From positions 186,001 to 250,000 of the forward strand of contig JAFEFN010000005.1 in the NCBI GenBank assembly GCA_018240525.1: a stretch of DNA of 64,000 nt, in the 5' to 3' direction. The position numbers and the translations under genes are program-made. Origin of the DNA: Pseudomonadota bacterium (GTDB taxonomy: Bacteria > Pseudomonadota > Gammaproteobacteria > Steroidobacterales > Steroidobacteraceae). The notes below the pieces were generated by a model. That model was given only the letters and a program-made list of their open reading frames with translations. It ran no database searches and had not been told where the DNA came from. Position 1 is the first letter of the stretch, and the number at the start of each line of letters is the position of its first letter. Of this stretch, positions 54,169 through 63,783 are shown in pieces.

Positions 54169-55839
54169 TTGCCGAGTTCAGACCGGATCCGCCGCGCGGC
54201 ACTGCCGTACCTCTCGCTCACGCTGGCACTCGTCGTCCTCTGTGCCGCCAGCCTTCCGGTGCAAGCCCAGCAGTCTCCCGAGAATGTCCTGCGCGGACTC
54301 GTCGCCTCCGGCACGGATCCACAACTGCGATGGCCGGATTTCTCGGACTATCGCAGCGACCTTGCCGCCTTCTACGACCCGACCGGCTATGCGCCGGCGT
54401 GGAGCCAGCACGGCAGGCCGACCGCACAGGCCGCGCAGCTGATCGCCAGCCTGCAGGATGCGGCCGCCAAGGGCCTGGATCCGGAGGACTACGACGGCTC
54501 GCGCTGGGCGGCGCGCACGGGTGCCCTCGGCGATCCTGCCCGGGCCGCGCACTTCGACCTGGCGCTGACCGTCGCGGCGATGCGCTATGCATCGAACCTC
54601 GAGCTCGGCCGCATCGATCCGAAGGACTTCAAGTTCAAGCTCTCGATCAAGAACGCCCAGGTGAACCTGCCGCAGTTTGTGCGCCGGCTGGCCGGCAGCG
54701 ACGACCTCGCGGGACTTCTCGCACTGGCCGAGCCGCCCTTTCCAGGCTACCGGCTCACTCGGTCGGCGCTGCAGCACTACATGGCGCTGGCCCACGACGA
54801 CCACTCGGATTCGCTGCCGGTGCCCGCCAAGACCGTCGCACCCGGCGGGGACTACCCGGGCACGAGGGCGCTCGCGCAGCGTCTACGCCTGCTCGGGGAT
54901 CTCGCCGCGGACGCCCCGGTACCTGCAGACGGGAGCTACCAGGGGGAACTCGTGGAGGCCGTGAAGCGCTTCCAGGTCCGCCACGGCCTGGCCGCGGACG
55001 GACGGCTGGGTGCGCAGACGATCCGGCATATAAACGTCCCCCTTGCCGCCCGCGTGCAACAGCTGCGCCTCGCGCTGGAGCGCTGGCGCTGGGTGCAGCA
55101 CGAGTTCCCCGAACCGCCGCTGGTGGTGAACATCCCTGAATTCCGGCTGCGCGCATTCGACGGCAACGCCGGTGTCGCGCTGAGCATGAACGTGATCGTC
55201 GGCAGGGCGATGCGTCACGAGACCCCGGTGTTCGATGAGTACATGCGCTACGTGGTGTTCCGACCGTACTGGAACGTGCCGCCGAGCATCCAGCGCGCGG
55301 AGATCGTGCCCGCCATTGCCCGCAACCGGGACTACATCGCGCAGAAGAACTACGAGGTGACAACCCACGGCGGCCAGGTCGTCACTTCCGGAAGGATCAG
55401 CGACGAAGTGCTCGCGCAGCTGCGCGCGGGCAAGCTTGCCGTGCGCCAGAAGCCGGGGCCGGGCAATGCGCTGGGACTGGTGAAGCTCATCTTCCCGAAC
55501 CAGTTCAACGTCTACCTGCACAGCACGCCCTCCCCGCAGCTCTTCGCCCAGGCGCGGCGCGACTTCAGCCACGGCTGCATCCGGGTCGAGAAGCCGGAGG
55601 AACTGGTCGCATGGGTGCTGCGTGACAAGCCGGAATGGACGCTCGAAAAAGTGCGCGCCGCCATGCAGACCGGCCCGGACAACGTGCAGGTCAACCTGAC
55701 CCAGCCCGTCCCGGTGCTGATCCTCTACGTCACGGCGGTGCCGGCAGCGGATGGCTCGGTGCTTTTCTTTGACGACATCTACGGGATGGACGCGGACCTG
55801 AAGAAGGCCCTGGCGAAGGGCTTTCCCTACCCGCGCTAG
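54169..55839 (+). CDS. ldtD: L,D-transpeptidase LdtD (YcbB)-like
   Basis: 556 residues. Signal peptide, an N-terminal scaffold domain (residues 35-230), a peptidoglycan-binding domain (YQGELVEAVKRFQVRHGLAADGRLG), then a YkuD catalytic domain with YVVFRPYWNVPPSI and the nucleophile motif FSHGCIRVEKPEELVAWVL. It makes 3-3 cross-links, which can replace PBP-made links under beta-lactam or envelope stress. TTG 54169, with GGAG eight bases upstream, places a signal peptide at the start. It is 91 nt behind mepK and possibly in one transcript with it. Confidence 0.9.
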   Translation: MPSSDRIRRAALPYLSLTLALVVLCAASLPVQAQQSPENVLRGLVASGTDPQLRWPDFSDYRSDLAAFYDPTGYAPAWSQHGRPTAQAAQLIASLQDAAAKGLDPEDYDGSRWAARTGALGDPARAAHFDLALTVAAMRYASNLELGRIDPKDFKFKLSIKNAQVNLPQFVRRLAGSDDLAGLLALAEPPFPGYRLTRSALQHYMALAHDDHSDSLPVPAKTVAPGGDYPGTRALAQRLRLLGDLAADAPVPADGSYQGELVEAVKRFQVRHGLAADGRLGAQTIRHINVPLAARVQQLRLALERWRWVQHEFPEPPLVVNIPEFRLRAFDGNAGVALSMNVIVGRAMRHETPVFDEYMRYVVFRPYWNVPPSIQRAEIVPAIARNRDYIAQKNYEVTTHGGQVVTSGRISDEVLAQLRAGKLAVRQKPGPGNALGLVKLIFPNQFNVYLHSTPSPQLFAQARRDFSHGCIRVEKPEELVAWVLRDKPEWTLEKVRAAMQTGPDNVQVNLTQPVPVLILYVTAVPAADGSVLFFDDIYGMDADLKKALAKGFPYPR

Positions 55840-55885
55840 CGACGCGACGGCTGGAATGCGACGGAGCGCGCCGCCGCGGAGCCGC

Positions 55886-56392
55886 TCAGTGGGGCGCCAC
55901 CGACATCAGCGCGGTACGGCAGATCGGCGTCAGCTCGGCGGCGTGTCCCTTGAGGCACGCCGCACCGCGTCCCCCGCCCACGCCAAGGCCCGCGCAGAGC
56001 CGCTCGAAGTCCGGGGCGCAGTCCCGGCGCAGCAACCGCGCCTTCTCCCCTTGTGTCATCGGCATGCCTGCCGCTGCGGCCGGCACGGCAGCCGCTGGCA
56101 CGGGCGCCGGGGTCACCGCCGCTGCCATCGCAGGAGCGGCCACCGGCGCAGCCGCCGGCGTGACGGCAGCGAGGGCGGACTGGCAGCCCGGGGACACCTG
56201 CGCGCTGTGCTGCTCCAGGCACTGCAGGGAGGCCTGCGTGCCGGTAGGCACACTCGAGCACACCTTCATGTAGTCACCGCGGCATGCGCTCTTGATGGCG
56301 GAGCGCTGTGCATCGCTGACCTGCGCCATCGCAGGTGCGCAGGCACCGACGGCAAGCACGGCGAGCAGGGCGCGGTACCTGAAGATCTTCAT
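55886..56392 (-). CDS. Secreted protein with two Cys-rich (GLG1-type) repeats
   Basis: 168 residues. A signal peptide ends at AMA, followed by two copies of a C-x3-D-x3-C...CL...C repeat: ACRGDYMKVC with QCLEQHSAQVSPGC, and DCAPDFERLC with ACLKGHAAELTPIC. They are separated by an Ala/Pro/Val-rich linker of about 45 residues. The pattern is that of the Cys-rich repeat of the eukaryotic Golgi protein GLG1, known in scattered proteobacteria. It is presumably disulfide-bonded in the periplasm. AAAGGA precedes the ATG. Confidence 0.75.
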   Translation of the reverse strand: MKIFRYRALLAVLAVGACAPAMAQVSDAQRSAIKSACRGDYMKVCSSVPTGTQASLQCLEQHSAQVSPGCQSALAAVTPAAAPVAAPAMAAAVTPAPVPAAAVPAAAAGMPMTQGEKARLLRRDCAPDFERLCAGLGVGGGRGAACLKGHAAELTPICRTALMSVAPH

Positions 56393-56833
56393 GACACATC
56401 CTTTCCAGTCTTTTAGGAGTACCAGTGTTGGGTGCACGGCGGTGCTCCGTGCGAGTCCGATATAAGACGAGCCCGTGGCCGCAACGAGCGCGGCGACGCT
56501 GCGCAGGGCACGGCCACCAAGACGAGCGTTGCGGACCGCGCCGTACCTGTCCCTGATTGCAGCATCATCGTCCGTGCCTTTCTCGTTTCTTATGGTTGGG
56601 CGTCGGCGCGTGCCGCCGCTCGTCCGGCGCAGCGCAGGCCGGCACTTTAGGTAAGCCCTTCCACGCGGTCAATGTCGAGCCGGCCGGCCGCTCACAGCCG
56701 AGCAGTGTTCGGATTCGCCGGCCCCTGGCGAGCATCGCCCGCGGTACCGTTCACGCGGCGGCTGCATTACACTCGCGGATGCTGCCGGTCGATGCCGCGA
56801 CGTCACCCAGCGGCCGCGGATAAAAAACAACGA
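56393..56833. other. 441-nt divergent intergenic region before the RND operon
   Basis: The left half should carry the promoter of the Cys-rich protein gene: a TTATAT-like -10 is seen on the minus strand near 56460-56466. Frames of 60-90 codons exist here but have no ribosome-binding sites or recognisable products. No regulator gene for the efflux operon lies in this gap. Confidence 0.45.
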
Positions 56834-58459
56834 ATGACTGCAACCGGGGAATTTCTGCCGTGCGCTCCGCGTCCGCTTGCGCCCTTCGCAGCAGCGCGTC
56901 GAGGCGCTAGCCATCTTGCGTTGCTCGCGTGCACCGGGCTCGCGCTGAGTGGCTGCGAGGTCGGCCCGGACTTCGTGCGACCGGCGGCGCCGGTCTCCAG
57001 CCGCTGGATCAGCGAGCCGCCCGAGGCGGCCGCGGCGGCGCCCGCGCCGGTCGACACCGCCTCATGGTGGCACCTCTTCCACGATCCCACGCTCGATCAC
57101 CTGGTCGAGCTGGCCTACCACAACAATCTGTCCCTGCAGGCAGCCGCCGTGCACATCCTGCAGGCGCAGGCGCAGCTGCGTGTCTCGATCGGCGAGCTGT
57201 TCCCGCAACAGCAGCTGCTGGCCGGCGGGGTGCAGCATGAGCGCCAGGCGCAGTCGACGCTGATCGCCCCGGGCCTGGATCCACTGCTCGACACGAGCCA
57301 GCTCGGCCTCAGCGTCAGCTGGGAACTGGACTTCTGGGGCAAGTACCGGCGCGGCATCGAGGCCGATCGGGCCGCGATGCTGGCTTCGGTGGCCGCCTAC
57401 GACAGCGCTCTGGTGAGCCTGACCTCCGGGGTGGCCAGCACCTACCTGAACATCCTCACCTACCAGCAGCGCATCCGCGTGGCGCAGGACAACCTCGGGA
57501 CGCAGCGCGAGAGCCTGCGCATTGCCCGCGTGCAGTTCGAGGCCGGCGAGACCAGCCAGCTCGATGTCCAGCAGGCCGTCACCCAGCTGGCGCAGACCCA
57601 GGCGCAGATCCCGGGACTGGAAAATTCCCTGCGGGCCTACAAGGACTCCCTCGCCGTGCTGCTCGGCATGACGCCGGATGCGATCGATGCCCTGCTGGTG
57701 GGCGGCCGTGCGGACATCCCCACCGCACCCGCCAGCGTCGCGACCGGCATGCCGAAGGACCTGCTGCGCCGCCGACCGGACGTGCGCCAGGCGGAACTCA
57801 CCGCGGCGGCGCAGAGCGCCGGCATCGGCGTGGCCAAGGCCAACCTGTACCCATCGTTCTCGCTGAACGGCACCTTCGGCTTCATCGGCACGAGCCTGCG
57901 CGGCGGGGAGATCGGCGACCTGTTCAGCTGGCAGAACCGGTCCAGCACCGCCAGCGCCTCCTTCGTGTTCCCCATCTTCAACTACGGGCGCATCGTCAAT
58001 TCGGTCCGCGTGCAGGACGCCGTGTTCCAGCAGGCCGTGCTCACCTACCAGAATACGGTGCTGCAGGCCCAGCAGGAGGTCGAGGATGCACGCTCCGCCT
58101 TCTCGGCGGCTCAGGCAGCACTGATGACGCTGACGGATGCGGCCGCCTCAGCGAGGAAGACCACCGAGCTGGCCATCGTTCGCTACAAGGAAGGCGCCAG
58201 CGATTACACGACCGTGCTGAGCGCCGAACAGGTGCAACTGCAGATCGAGGATTCCCTGGCGAGCGCCCAGGGGGCCGTGCCGCAGGCGCTGGTGAGCGTC
58301 TACCGTGCGCTCGGCGGCGGCTGGCAGTTGCGCGAAGGCCAGCAGCTGCTGCCCCAGGAGACGCGCGAACAGATGGAGCGGCGCACCAACTGGGGGCACC
58401 TCCCCGAGAGCGCACCGCAGCTACCGGTGATAGAGGAACCCCAGGGCAATGCACAGTAA
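56834..58459 (+). CDS. RND efflux outer-membrane lipoprotein (NodT/OprM family)
   Basis: 541 residues. The lipobox LALSGC is followed by CEVGPDFVRPAAP, the characteristic start of mature OprM-type channels, then two repeated outer-membrane efflux protein domains with LDFWGKYRRGIEADRA and LLRRRPDVRQAELTAAAQSAGIGVAKANLYPSFSL split across them. It forms the trimeric exit duct of the pump. The N-terminus before the lipobox is unusually long (about 38 residues). It is first gene of a three-gene operon and overlaps the fusion protein gene by 11 nt. Confidence 0.92.
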   Translation: MTATGEFLPCAPRPLAPFAAARRGASHLALLACTGLALSGCEVGPDFVRPAAPVSSRWISEPPEAAAAAPAPVDTASWWHLFHDPTLDHLVELAYHNNLSLQAAAVHILQAQAQLRVSIGELFPQQQLLAGGVQHERQAQSTLIAPGLDPLLDTSQLGLSVSWELDFWGKYRRGIEADRAAMLASVAAYDSALVSLTSGVASTYLNILTYQQRIRVAQDNLGTQRESLRIARVQFEAGETSQLDVQQAVTQLAQTQAQIPGLENSLRAYKDSLAVLLGMTPDAIDALLVGGRADIPTAPASVATGMPKDLLRRRPDVRQAELTAAAQSAGIGVAKANLYPSFSLNGTFGFIGTSLRGGEIGDLFSWQNRSSTASASFVFPIFNYGRIVNSVRVQDAVFQQAVLTYQNTVLQAQQEVEDARSAFSAAQAALMTLTDAAASARKTTELAIVRYKEGASDYTTVLSAEQVQLQIEDSLASAQGAVPQALVSVYRALGGGWQLREGQQLLPQETREQMERRTNWGHLPESAPQLPVIEEPQGNAQ

Positions 58460-59591
58460 TCGCAGCGGCTACCCGGCTCTGCGCGCCTTCGCGGCGCTGC
58501 TGGCGGGCGCGGCACTCCTCGGCGGGTGCGGCAACAAGAACCAGTACCAGCCGCCGCCCGCCCCGCAGGTCACGGTGAGCAAGCCGCTGCTCATGCCGAT
58601 TGCCGACTACCTGCAGGCGACCGGATCGGTGGCCGCTTTCCAGAGCGTGGACCTGGTCGCACGCGTCGAGGGTTACCTGCGCAGCGCCAACTTCACCGAT
58701 GGCAGCCTCGTGAAGGCGGGCGACCTGCTGTTCGTCATCGAGCCGGAGCCTTACCAGGCCAAGCTCGCCGGCCAGCAGGCACAGCTGCTGGATGCGCAGA
58801 CCGAGTACGACCGCCAGCTGCGCATGATCAAGGAGAACGCCACTTCCCAGGCCAACGTCGACAAGTGGCGCTCGCAGCGTGACCAGGCGCAGGCAGCGGT
58901 CACCCTCGCCAAGATCAACCTCGGCTATACGCGCATCACCGCGCCGTTCGCCGGGCGCATCGGGCGCCACCTCGTCGACCCTGGCAACCTCGTCGGCGGT
59001 GCCGGCGGGCCGACCAAGCTCGCCACGATCGAGCAGATCGACCCGGCGCTCGCCTACTTCAGCATCAACGAACGAGATGTGCTGCGCGTGCGCGCGGCGG
59101 CGCTCGCCCAGGGCGTGCCCATCAACGGCTCCGCGCCGCGCGTGCCGGTCTATGTCGGCCTGCAGACCGAAACGGACTATCCACACGATGCCACGCTGGA
59201 TTTTGCCGGCACGGGCCTGGACACCGGCAGCGGCACGCTGCAGCTGCGCGCCGTGATCCCCAACCCGCAGCGCATCTTCCTGCCCGGCCTGTTCGTGCGC
59301 CTGCGCGTCCCGCTGTCCAAGCCGACCCCGCGCCTCATGGTGCCGGACCGCGTGGTGACGAACGACCAGGTGGGCAGCTACGTGCTCATCGTCGGCGCGG
59401 ACCACAAGGTCCAGCAGCGACGCGTGCAGATCGGCACACTCGAAAACGGGCTGCGCGCGGTGACCTCGGGCCTCGAGGCGGACAGCGAGGTCGTGGTGGA
59501 CGGCCTGCAGAACGCGGTGCCGGGCAATGTCGTCACCCCCGTGGTCGTCCCGCTCACGCCGCCGGACGTGCGCCCGGTACCGGCACCCTAG
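58449..59591 (+). CDS. RND efflux periplasmic adaptor (membrane fusion protein)
   Basis: 380-residue lipoprotein. Lipobox LLGGC, then the adaptor layout: VDLVARVEGYLRSANFTDGSLVKAGDLLFVIEPEPY (lipoyl half), a short coiled hairpin (QLLDAQTEYDRQLRMIKENATSQANVDKWRSQRDQAQAAV split here by role), and ITAPFAGRIGRHLVDPGNLV (second lipoyl half). Beta-barrel and membrane-proximal domains with RVVTNDQVGSYVLIVG follow. It links the inner-membrane pump to the outer duct. The wording is nearest MexE/AcrA-type adaptors. Confidence 0.92.
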   Translation: MHSNRSGYPALRAFAALLAGAALLGGCGNKNQYQPPPAPQVTVSKPLLMPIADYLQATGSVAAFQSVDLVARVEGYLRSANFTDGSLVKAGDLLFVIEPEPYQAKLAGQQAQLLDAQTEYDRQLRMIKENATSQANVDKWRSQRDQAQAAVTLAKINLGYTRITAPFAGRIGRHLVDPGNLVGGAGGPTKLATIEQIDPALAYFSINERDVLRVRAAALAQGVPINGSAPRVPVYVGLQTETDYPHDATLDFAGTGLDTGSGTLQLRAVIPNPQRIFLPGLFVRLRVPLSKPTPRLMVPDRVVTNDQVGSYVLIVGADHKVQQRRVQIGTLENGLRAVTSGLEADSEVVVDGLQNAVPGNVVTPVVVPLTPPDVRPVPAP

Positions 59592-59605
59592 GGCCGCGCC
59601 GCCAA

Positions 59606-62600
59606 GTGATCGCCAAGTTCTTCATCGAGCGGCCGGTTCTCGCCAACGTCATCGCCATCCTGACGATGGTGCTCGGCTTCGTGGCGATGTACAGCCTGCC
59701 GGTCTCGCAGTACCCGCCCATCACCCCGCCGACCGTGCAGGTGACCACCCGCTACCCGGGCGCCAACGCACGCACGCTGATCAACACCGTGGCCCTGCCG
59801 ATCGAGCAGCAGGTGAACGGTGTCGAGAACATGCTGTACATGCAGTCGAGCAGCACGAACGACGGCAACTACACGCTCACGGTCACCTTCAAGGTCGGCA
59901 CCGACCTGGACTTTGCCCAGGTGCTGGTGCAGAACCGGGTGTCGGCGGCGCTCGCCTCCCTGCCGCCGGCCGTGCAGAACAACGGCGTCACCACCAAGAA
60001 GAAATCGACCGCGATCCTGCAGATCGTCACGCTCACCAGCACCGACCCGCACTTCGACAGCCTGTTCCTCAGCAACTACGCCTCGATCCGCATGCGCGAC
60101 GTGCTCGCGCGGCTGCCCGGCGTCGGCGACGTCAACGTCTTCGGCATCGGCCAGTACAGCATGCGCATCTGGCTGAACCCGCAGCAGCTGCTGGCCCGCT
60201 CGCTCACCCCCAACGATGTCATCAACGCGATCCGCCAGCAGAACCAGGAGGTCGCCGCCGGCCAGATCGGCACCCCGCCCATGGCCTCGGGCCAGGATTT
60301 CCAGCTGACGGTGAACGTCGCCGGGGCACTCAACAGCATCGAGGAATTCGAGGACATCGTCGTCAAGACCGATACGGCCGCCGGGGGCAGCCGCTCGATC
60401 ACCCGCGTGCGCGACGTGGCCCGCGTGGAGCTGGGCGCGCAGACCTACAGCCAGTCGTTCACCATGGACGGCAAGCCCGCCGCCGGCATCGCCATCTTCC
60501 AGCTGCCCGAGGCCAACGCGCTCGACGTCGCCCAGCAGGTGCAGGGCGCGCTCCTGGACCTCTCCAGGGAGTTCCCCGCCGGGCTGCACTACGCCATCCC
60601 CTTCGACACGACCAAGTTCGTGTCGGCATCGATCAAGGAGGTCTACAAGACCCTGATCGAGGCGGCCGTCCTGGTGCTGATAGTGATCCTGGTGTTCCTG
60701 CAGAACTGGCGGGCGACGCTGGTGCCGGCGACCACCGTGCCGGTGACCATCATCGGGGCCTTCGCGGCCATGGCGGCGATGGGCTTCTCGGTGAACCTGC
60801 TCACGCTGCTCTCGGTGGTGCTGGCCATCGGCATCGTGGTGGACGATGCCATCGTGGTCGTGGAAGGGGTCAGCCACAATCTCGAGCGCGGGCAGACCCC
60901 GCACGATGCCTCGGTGAATGCGATGAACGAGCTGCTCGGCCCGATCATCGGCATCACGCTGGTGCTGATGTCCGTGTTCCTGCCGGCCGCCTTCATGCCC
61001 GGCATCACCGGGCAGATGTACCGCCAGTTCGCGCTGGTGATCGCCGCCACGGCACTGATCAGCGCCATCAATGCGGCGACCCTGAAGCCCACCCAATGCG
61101 CGCTCTGGCTGCGGCAGGTCGATCCCAACGAGCGCAAGAACTGGCTGTTCCGCGGCTTCAACCGCCTCTACGAACCGCTGGAGAGCGCCTACGTGCGCCT
61201 CATGCACCGCATGGTGGACCACAGCGGCCGCATGGCTCTCCTGGCCGCCGTGTTCATCGCCTTCTCCGTGTACGCCCTCACGCGCATCCCCACCGGCTTC
61301 ATCCCCATCGAGGACCAGGGTTACCTGCTGGTGGCGGTGCAGCTGCCGGATGCCGCCTCGCTCGAGCGCACCCAGGCGGTGCTCGGCAGGATCACGCAGA
61401 CCGCTTTGCAGACCCCCGGGGTCGAGCACGCCATCACCATCGGCGGCGTCTCGGCCTTCGACAACAATGCCTCGCTCGCCAACGGCGGTGTCATCTACCT
61501 CACCCTGAAGGACTGGGACGAGCGCTACAAGACCAAGGACCAGACGCTCAAGGGACTCTACGCCACCCTGTCGAAGCGGCTCGCCGTCGAGTCGGCCAAG
61601 GTGCAGGTGATCCCGCCGCCGCCCATCCAGGGCATCGGCCTGTCGGGCGGCTTCCAGCTGCAGGTGGAGATGACCGACGGCAGCTTCGACTACCGCAAGC
61701 TGCAGCGCGTGACGGACCTGCTGGTCAGCGACGCCAACACGCAGACCGGGCTGGAGCGGGCTTTCACCCCCTTCCGGGCCGACGTGCCGCAGCTGTCCGC
61801 GGACATCGACCGCGCCAAGGCGCAGTCCCTCGGGGTGCCCATCGGCAACGTCTTCGACACGATCCAGAGCTATCTGGGTTCGACCTACACCAGCCAGATC
61901 ACCAAGTTCGGGCGGGTGTTCCCGGTGTTCGTGCAGGCCGACGGCGCCTACCGCCTCACCCCGCAGGACCTGCGCCGCTACTACGTGCGCAGCCCGAACG
62001 GCAACATGATCCCCATCGGCACCCTCGCCGATGTCGACTACACCCAGGGACCGGCGCTCATCAGCCTGTACAACCTGTACCCGTCGAGCTCCATCAACGG
62101 CATGACCGCGGCGGGCTTCAGCTCCGGGCAGTCCCTGCAGACCATGGACGAGCTGGTGGCCAAAACGCTGCCGCCGGGCATGAAAAGCGCCTGGACCGCC
62201 ATGTCGTACCAGGAAAAGCTCACCGGGAACTCGGCCTACCTCGTGTTCGCGATGGCGATGCTGCTGGTGTACCTGGTGCTCGCCGGCCAGTACGGCAGCT
62301 GGGTCACCCCCGCGGCCGTGATCTTCGCCGTGCCCCTGGCGCTGCTGGGCACCGGTGGCGCCCTCCTCGCCCTCGGCGTGGCCAACAACATCTACACGCA
62401 GATCGGCCTCGTCCTGCTGATCGCGCTGTCGGCCAAGAACGCCATCCTCATCGTCGAGGTGGCCCGCGAACTGCGGTCCGCCGGCCAGAGCATCACCGAT
62501 GCGGCGGTGGAGGCGGCCCACAAGCGCTTCCGTCCCATCCTCATGACCTCCTTCGCTTTCATCCTCGGCGTCCTGCCGCTGGTGCTGGCCAAGGGTGCGG

Positions 62601-62764
62601 GTGCCTCGGCCCGCGCCTCCATCGGCATCGCGGTGTTCAGCGGCATGCTGGCCAGCACCTGCCTGGCCGTGCTGTTCGTGCCCTCGTTCTTCGTCATCCT
62701 GCAACGCTGGCAGGAGGGCCGCGCGGCACGGAAGGCCGCGCGGGCCGCCCCGGGGCAGCCATAG
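59606..62764 (+). CDS. RND multidrug efflux permease (HAE1 family)
   Basis: 1052 residues, twelve membrane helices with two large periplasmic loops. It begins AKFFIERPVLANVIAILTMV. The proton-relay residues are visible as the Asp pair in GIVVDDAIVVVEG (helix 4) and Lys in ALSAKNAILIVEVA (helix 10). Conserved NGGVIYLTLKDW and GSTYTSQITKFGRVF lie in the porter domain. It exports drugs or other amphiphiles through the adaptor and duct encoded just upstream. The start is GTG 59606. The operon order channel-adaptor-pump is less common than adaptor-pump-channel. Confidence 0.95.
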   Translation: MIAKFFIERPVLANVIAILTMVLGFVAMYSLPVSQYPPITPPTVQVTTRYPGANARTLINTVALPIEQQVNGVENMLYMQSSSTNDGNYTLTVTFKVGTDLDFAQVLVQNRVSAALASLPPAVQNNGVTTKKKSTAILQIVTLTSTDPHFDSLFLSNYASIRMRDVLARLPGVGDVNVFGIGQYSMRIWLNPQQLLARSLTPNDVINAIRQQNQEVAAGQIGTPPMASGQDFQLTVNVAGALNSIEEFEDIVVKTDTAAGGSRSITRVRDVARVELGAQTYSQSFTMDGKPAAGIAIFQLPEANALDVAQQVQGALLDLSREFPAGLHYAIPFDTTKFVSASIKEVYKTLIEAAVLVLIVILVFLQNWRATLVPATTVPVTIIGAFAAMAAMGFSVNLLTLLSVVLAIGIVVDDAIVVVEGVSHNLERGQTPHDASVNAMNELLGPIIGITLVLMSVFLPAAFMPGITGQMYRQFALVIAATALISAINAATLKPTQCALWLRQVDPNERKNWLFRGFNRLYEPLESAYVRLMHRMVDHSGRMALLAAVFIAFSVYALTRIPTGFIPIEDQGYLLVAVQLPDAASLERTQAVLGRITQTALQTPGVEHAITIGGVSAFDNNASLANGGVIYLTLKDWDERYKTKDQTLKGLYATLSKRLAVESAKVQVIPPPPIQGIGLSGGFQLQVEMTDGSFDYRKLQRVTDLLVSDANTQTGLERAFTPFRADVPQLSADIDRAKAQSLGVPIGNVFDTIQSYLGSTYTSQITKFGRVFPVFVQADGAYRLTPQDLRRYYVRSPNGNMIPIGTLADVDYTQGPALISLYNLYPSSSINGMTAAGFSSGQSLQTMDELVAKTLPPGMKSAWTAMSYQEKLTGNSAYLVFAMAMLLVYLVLAGQYGSWVTPAAVIFAVPLALLGTGGALLALGVANNIYTQIGLVLLIALSAKNAILIVEVARELRSAGQSITDAAVEAAHKRFRPILMTSFAFILGVLPLVLAKGAGASARASIGIAVFSGMLASTCLAVLFVPSFFVILQRWQEGRAARKAARAAPGQP

Positions 62765-62834
62765 TGTGCGGTGAGGATCAGCGCCCCGCAGCGCGGCACC
62801 CGCCGTGCACTGCAGAGCCACGCGGGGTGCGCGC

Positions 62835-63665
62835 GTGCTAGTCCACCTCGTCGACGGTACCTACGAACTGTTTCGCCATTTCTATGGCCTGCGCCGCTTC
62901 AACAAGGGCATCGACAAGCCCTTCGGCGCCGTCGCGGGCGTACTGCATACGGTGCTGCAGATGATCGAGGAAGGCGCCACGCACCTCGGGGTCGCCACGG
63001 ATCACGTGATCGAGTCGTTCCGGAACGAGCTGTGGCCCGGCTACAAGACCGGCGCGGGCATCGAGCCGGCGCTGTGGGCGCAGTTCCATCCACTGGAGGA
63101 TGCGCTGCGCGCATTGGGGGTGGCCACCTGGGCGATGACCGACCTTGAAGCGGATGACGGGCTCGCCTCCGCCGCGCATCTGGCCGCGGCGGATGCCCGC
63201 ACCCAGCAAGTATGCATCTGGAGCCCCGACAAGGACCTCGCACAGTGCGTCCGCGGAGACCGCGTGGTGCAGGTCGACCGGCGCAGCAAGGAAGTCCGCA
63301 CCAGCAAGGAAGTGCGCGCCAAGTTCGGCATCGATCCTCCGTTCGTGCCCGACTTCCTGGCGCTCGTGGGCGACAGCGCCGATGGCTACCCGGGCATTCC
63401 CGGGATCGGCAAGGTGGGCGCGGCTCGCCTGATCAACCTCCACGGGCCGCTGGAGAGCTTTCCCGCCGCAGTGCTGGGCGAGCACCGCGAGCTCGCCCTG
63501 CTCTTCAAGCGCCTCGCCACGCTGCGCACCGACGCGCCGCTGTTCGCCTCGACTGAGGAGCTGCGCTGGACGGGACCTGCCGCTGCGTTCGCCAGCGTCA
63601 CCGCCCGGCTGGGGGACCCGCGCCTGCTGGCCCGCAGCCAGAGAGCCCCGGTGCTGCCGGGGTGA
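62835..63665 (+). CDS. 5'-3' exonuclease / flap endonuclease-like protein
   Basis: 276 residues. It is a stand-alone 5'-nuclease domain like the N-terminal part of DNA polymerase I or Xni, cutting 5' flaps or RNA primers. Metal-binding acidic residues appear in VHLVDGTYELFRHF, TDLEADDGLASAAH, IWSPDKDLAQCV and ALVGDSADGYPGIPGIGKVGAARLI, the last being the helix-hairpin-helix. GTG 62835 is chosen; GTG 62805 is also possible. It is transcribed in the same direction as the RND operon after 70 nt but is probably unrelated in function. Confidence 0.88.
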   Translation: MLVHLVDGTYELFRHFYGLRRFNKGIDKPFGAVAGVLHTVLQMIEEGATHLGVATDHVIESFRNELWPGYKTGAGIEPALWAQFHPLEDALRALGVATWAMTDLEADDGLASAAHLAAADARTQQVCIWSPDKDLAQCVRGDRVVQVDRRSKEVRTSKEVRAKFGIDPPFVPDFLALVGDSADGYPGIPGIGKVGAARLINLHGPLESFPAAVLGEHRELALLFKRLATLRTDAPLFASTEELRWTGPAAAFASVTARLGDPRLLARSQRAPVLPG

Positions 63666-63783
63666 TTTCCGCCCCGCGACCCCTGGGCTGTCGGCCACGC
63701 CCCACCCTGTCTGGAGTGCCCGTCTGCCTACTGCGCGGGCACCGTCGCCTTAGGCTCAAGTCCCGCAAAGCAGGAGTTCCTCG

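Noticed and set aside
56432..56823. Short plus-strand frames before the RND operon
   Set aside because: No ribosome-binding sites or motifs; composition matches non-coding GC-rich spacer.
59588..62821. A 1077-codon minus-strand open frame across the RND permease
   Set aside because: The plus strand encodes a canonical HAE1 pump; the antisense product has no domain and a composition typical of shadow frames.
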